A stretch of 64,000 nt of DNA from contig NZ_QMIK01000009.1 in assembly GCF_003316845.1 (NCBI RefSeq), positions 62,001-126,000 of the forward strand, given 5' to 3'. Position numbers and translations under genes: made by a program. The notes under the pieces are model-generated. The model was not told the DNA's origin, made no database searches, and saw only the letters and a program-made list of their open reading frames with translations. The DNA is from Cognataquiflexum aquatile (GTDB lineage: Bacteria; Bacteroidota; Bacteroidia; Cytophagales; Cyclobacteriaceae). Below are positions 63,848-64,000 of the stretch, piece after piece (the first letter of the stretch is position 1; every line of letters begins with the position of its first letter).

Positions 63848-64000
63848 ATGAAAAGAAACATACTAATTATATATATCCTTTTTCTTGTATGCAGCCCTTC
63901 GATGGCGCAACAAGCAGGTAAAATCCAAGGGTTTTTGACAAGTGCTGAAGGGCCACTTGTGCAAGCGACAATAATGGTTCAGAACACCGGATTTGGTGCT
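63848..64000 (+). CDS. TonB-dependent receptor, 5' end only
   Basis: A signal peptide (MKRNILIIYILFLVCSPSMAQ) followed by GKIQGFLTSAEGPLVQATI, the carboxypeptidase-regulatory-like domain found at the N-terminus of Bacteroidota TonB-dependent receptors. Only 51 codons are inside the window, and the gene continues past the right edge. An ATG at 63830 adds six residues and is less likely. It lies downstream of the His-rich membrane protein. Confidence 0.75.
   Translation, partial: MKRNILIIYILFLVCSPSMAQQAGKIQGFLTSAEGPLVQATIMVQNTGFGA

Noticed and set aside
63800-63850. TPP-riboswitch-like fragment (CTGGGGTGC ... ACCC ... GAAC) before the TonB receptor
   Set aside because: The essential CTGAGA and GAACCTGAT-TAAT parts are missing, so the match is too weak.

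Overview
The window looks like a chromosomal segment of a Bacteroidota bacterium, most likely a Cytophagales/Cyclobacteriaceae-type organism. The evidence is the gliding lipoproteins GldB and GldD, lipoprotein signals ending in a Cys, the start of a TonB-dependent receptor at the right edge, ATG starts almost never preceded by a Shine-Dalgarno sequence, and promoter-like TTTG-N19/20-TAnnTTTG sequences. No rRNA, tRNA, CRISPR array or intact insertion sequence was seen.

Layout. 1-3.6 kb: edge of a DUF3127 gene, an ECF sigma factor with a small overlapping partner, a TfoX-domain protein, an esterase-like lipoprotein and endonuclease III. 3.6-27.7 kb: a long surface-polysaccharide locus with asnB-like amidotransferase, a WbuB-like glycosyltransferase, gldB (opposite strand), a fasciclin lipoprotein, a radical SAM/SPASM enzyme, SLBB outer-membrane export protein, Wzz-like chain-length protein, Wzx-like flippase, GT2, methyltransferases, Wzy-like polymerase, three GT4 enzymes, a hexapeptide acyltransferase, and on the other strand an initiating polyprenyl-phosphate sugar transferase. 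Together these form a Wzx/Wzy-type pathway. A 2H phosphoesterase and a tandem universal stress protein sit inside it.

27.7-33.1 kb: accessory region with a PIN/DUF2281 toxin-antitoxin pair, a GH130-like enzyme, and a compact minus-strand cassette: membrane-anchored TRAFAC-like GTPase, tail-anchored protein, unknown protein, FRG-domain protein, then an HNH-like protein. The first four genes are strikingly AT-rich (rows of about 18-32% GC against 43-48% outside) and the composition changes sharply at about 30.015 kb and near 32.74-32.86 kb, so I read it as an acquired, probably conflict/defence-related, system. A 40-residue zinc-ribbon gene and a DUF6140-like gene follow.

33.4-58.4 kb: mostly housekeeping and metabolic genes: propeller histidine kinase plus LytTR regulator, a quinone oxidoreductase-MaoC fusion, M20 peptidase, DsbD, NahK-like kinase, SSS symporter, gldD, DinB, nitroreductase, methyltransferase, a ParDE-like pair whose toxin is broken, S10 peptidase, an aldo-keto reductase-RidA fusion with an APC permease, SNF2 helicase and PurU. 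58.5-64 kb: a porin-like protein, an arsenic operon (arsR, DUF6428, arsC-like, acr3), another DinB protein, a His-rich membrane protein and the 5' end of a TonB-dependent receptor.

A recurring oddity is the number of intergenic elements made of stuttered short words and imperfect palindromes (around 2.8, 8.9, 38.9, 40.3, 47.1, 50.7, 60.2-60.7, 61.3, 62.0 and 62.5 kb); one similar sequence at 37.64-37.76 kb lies in frame inside a coding region as a protein linker.
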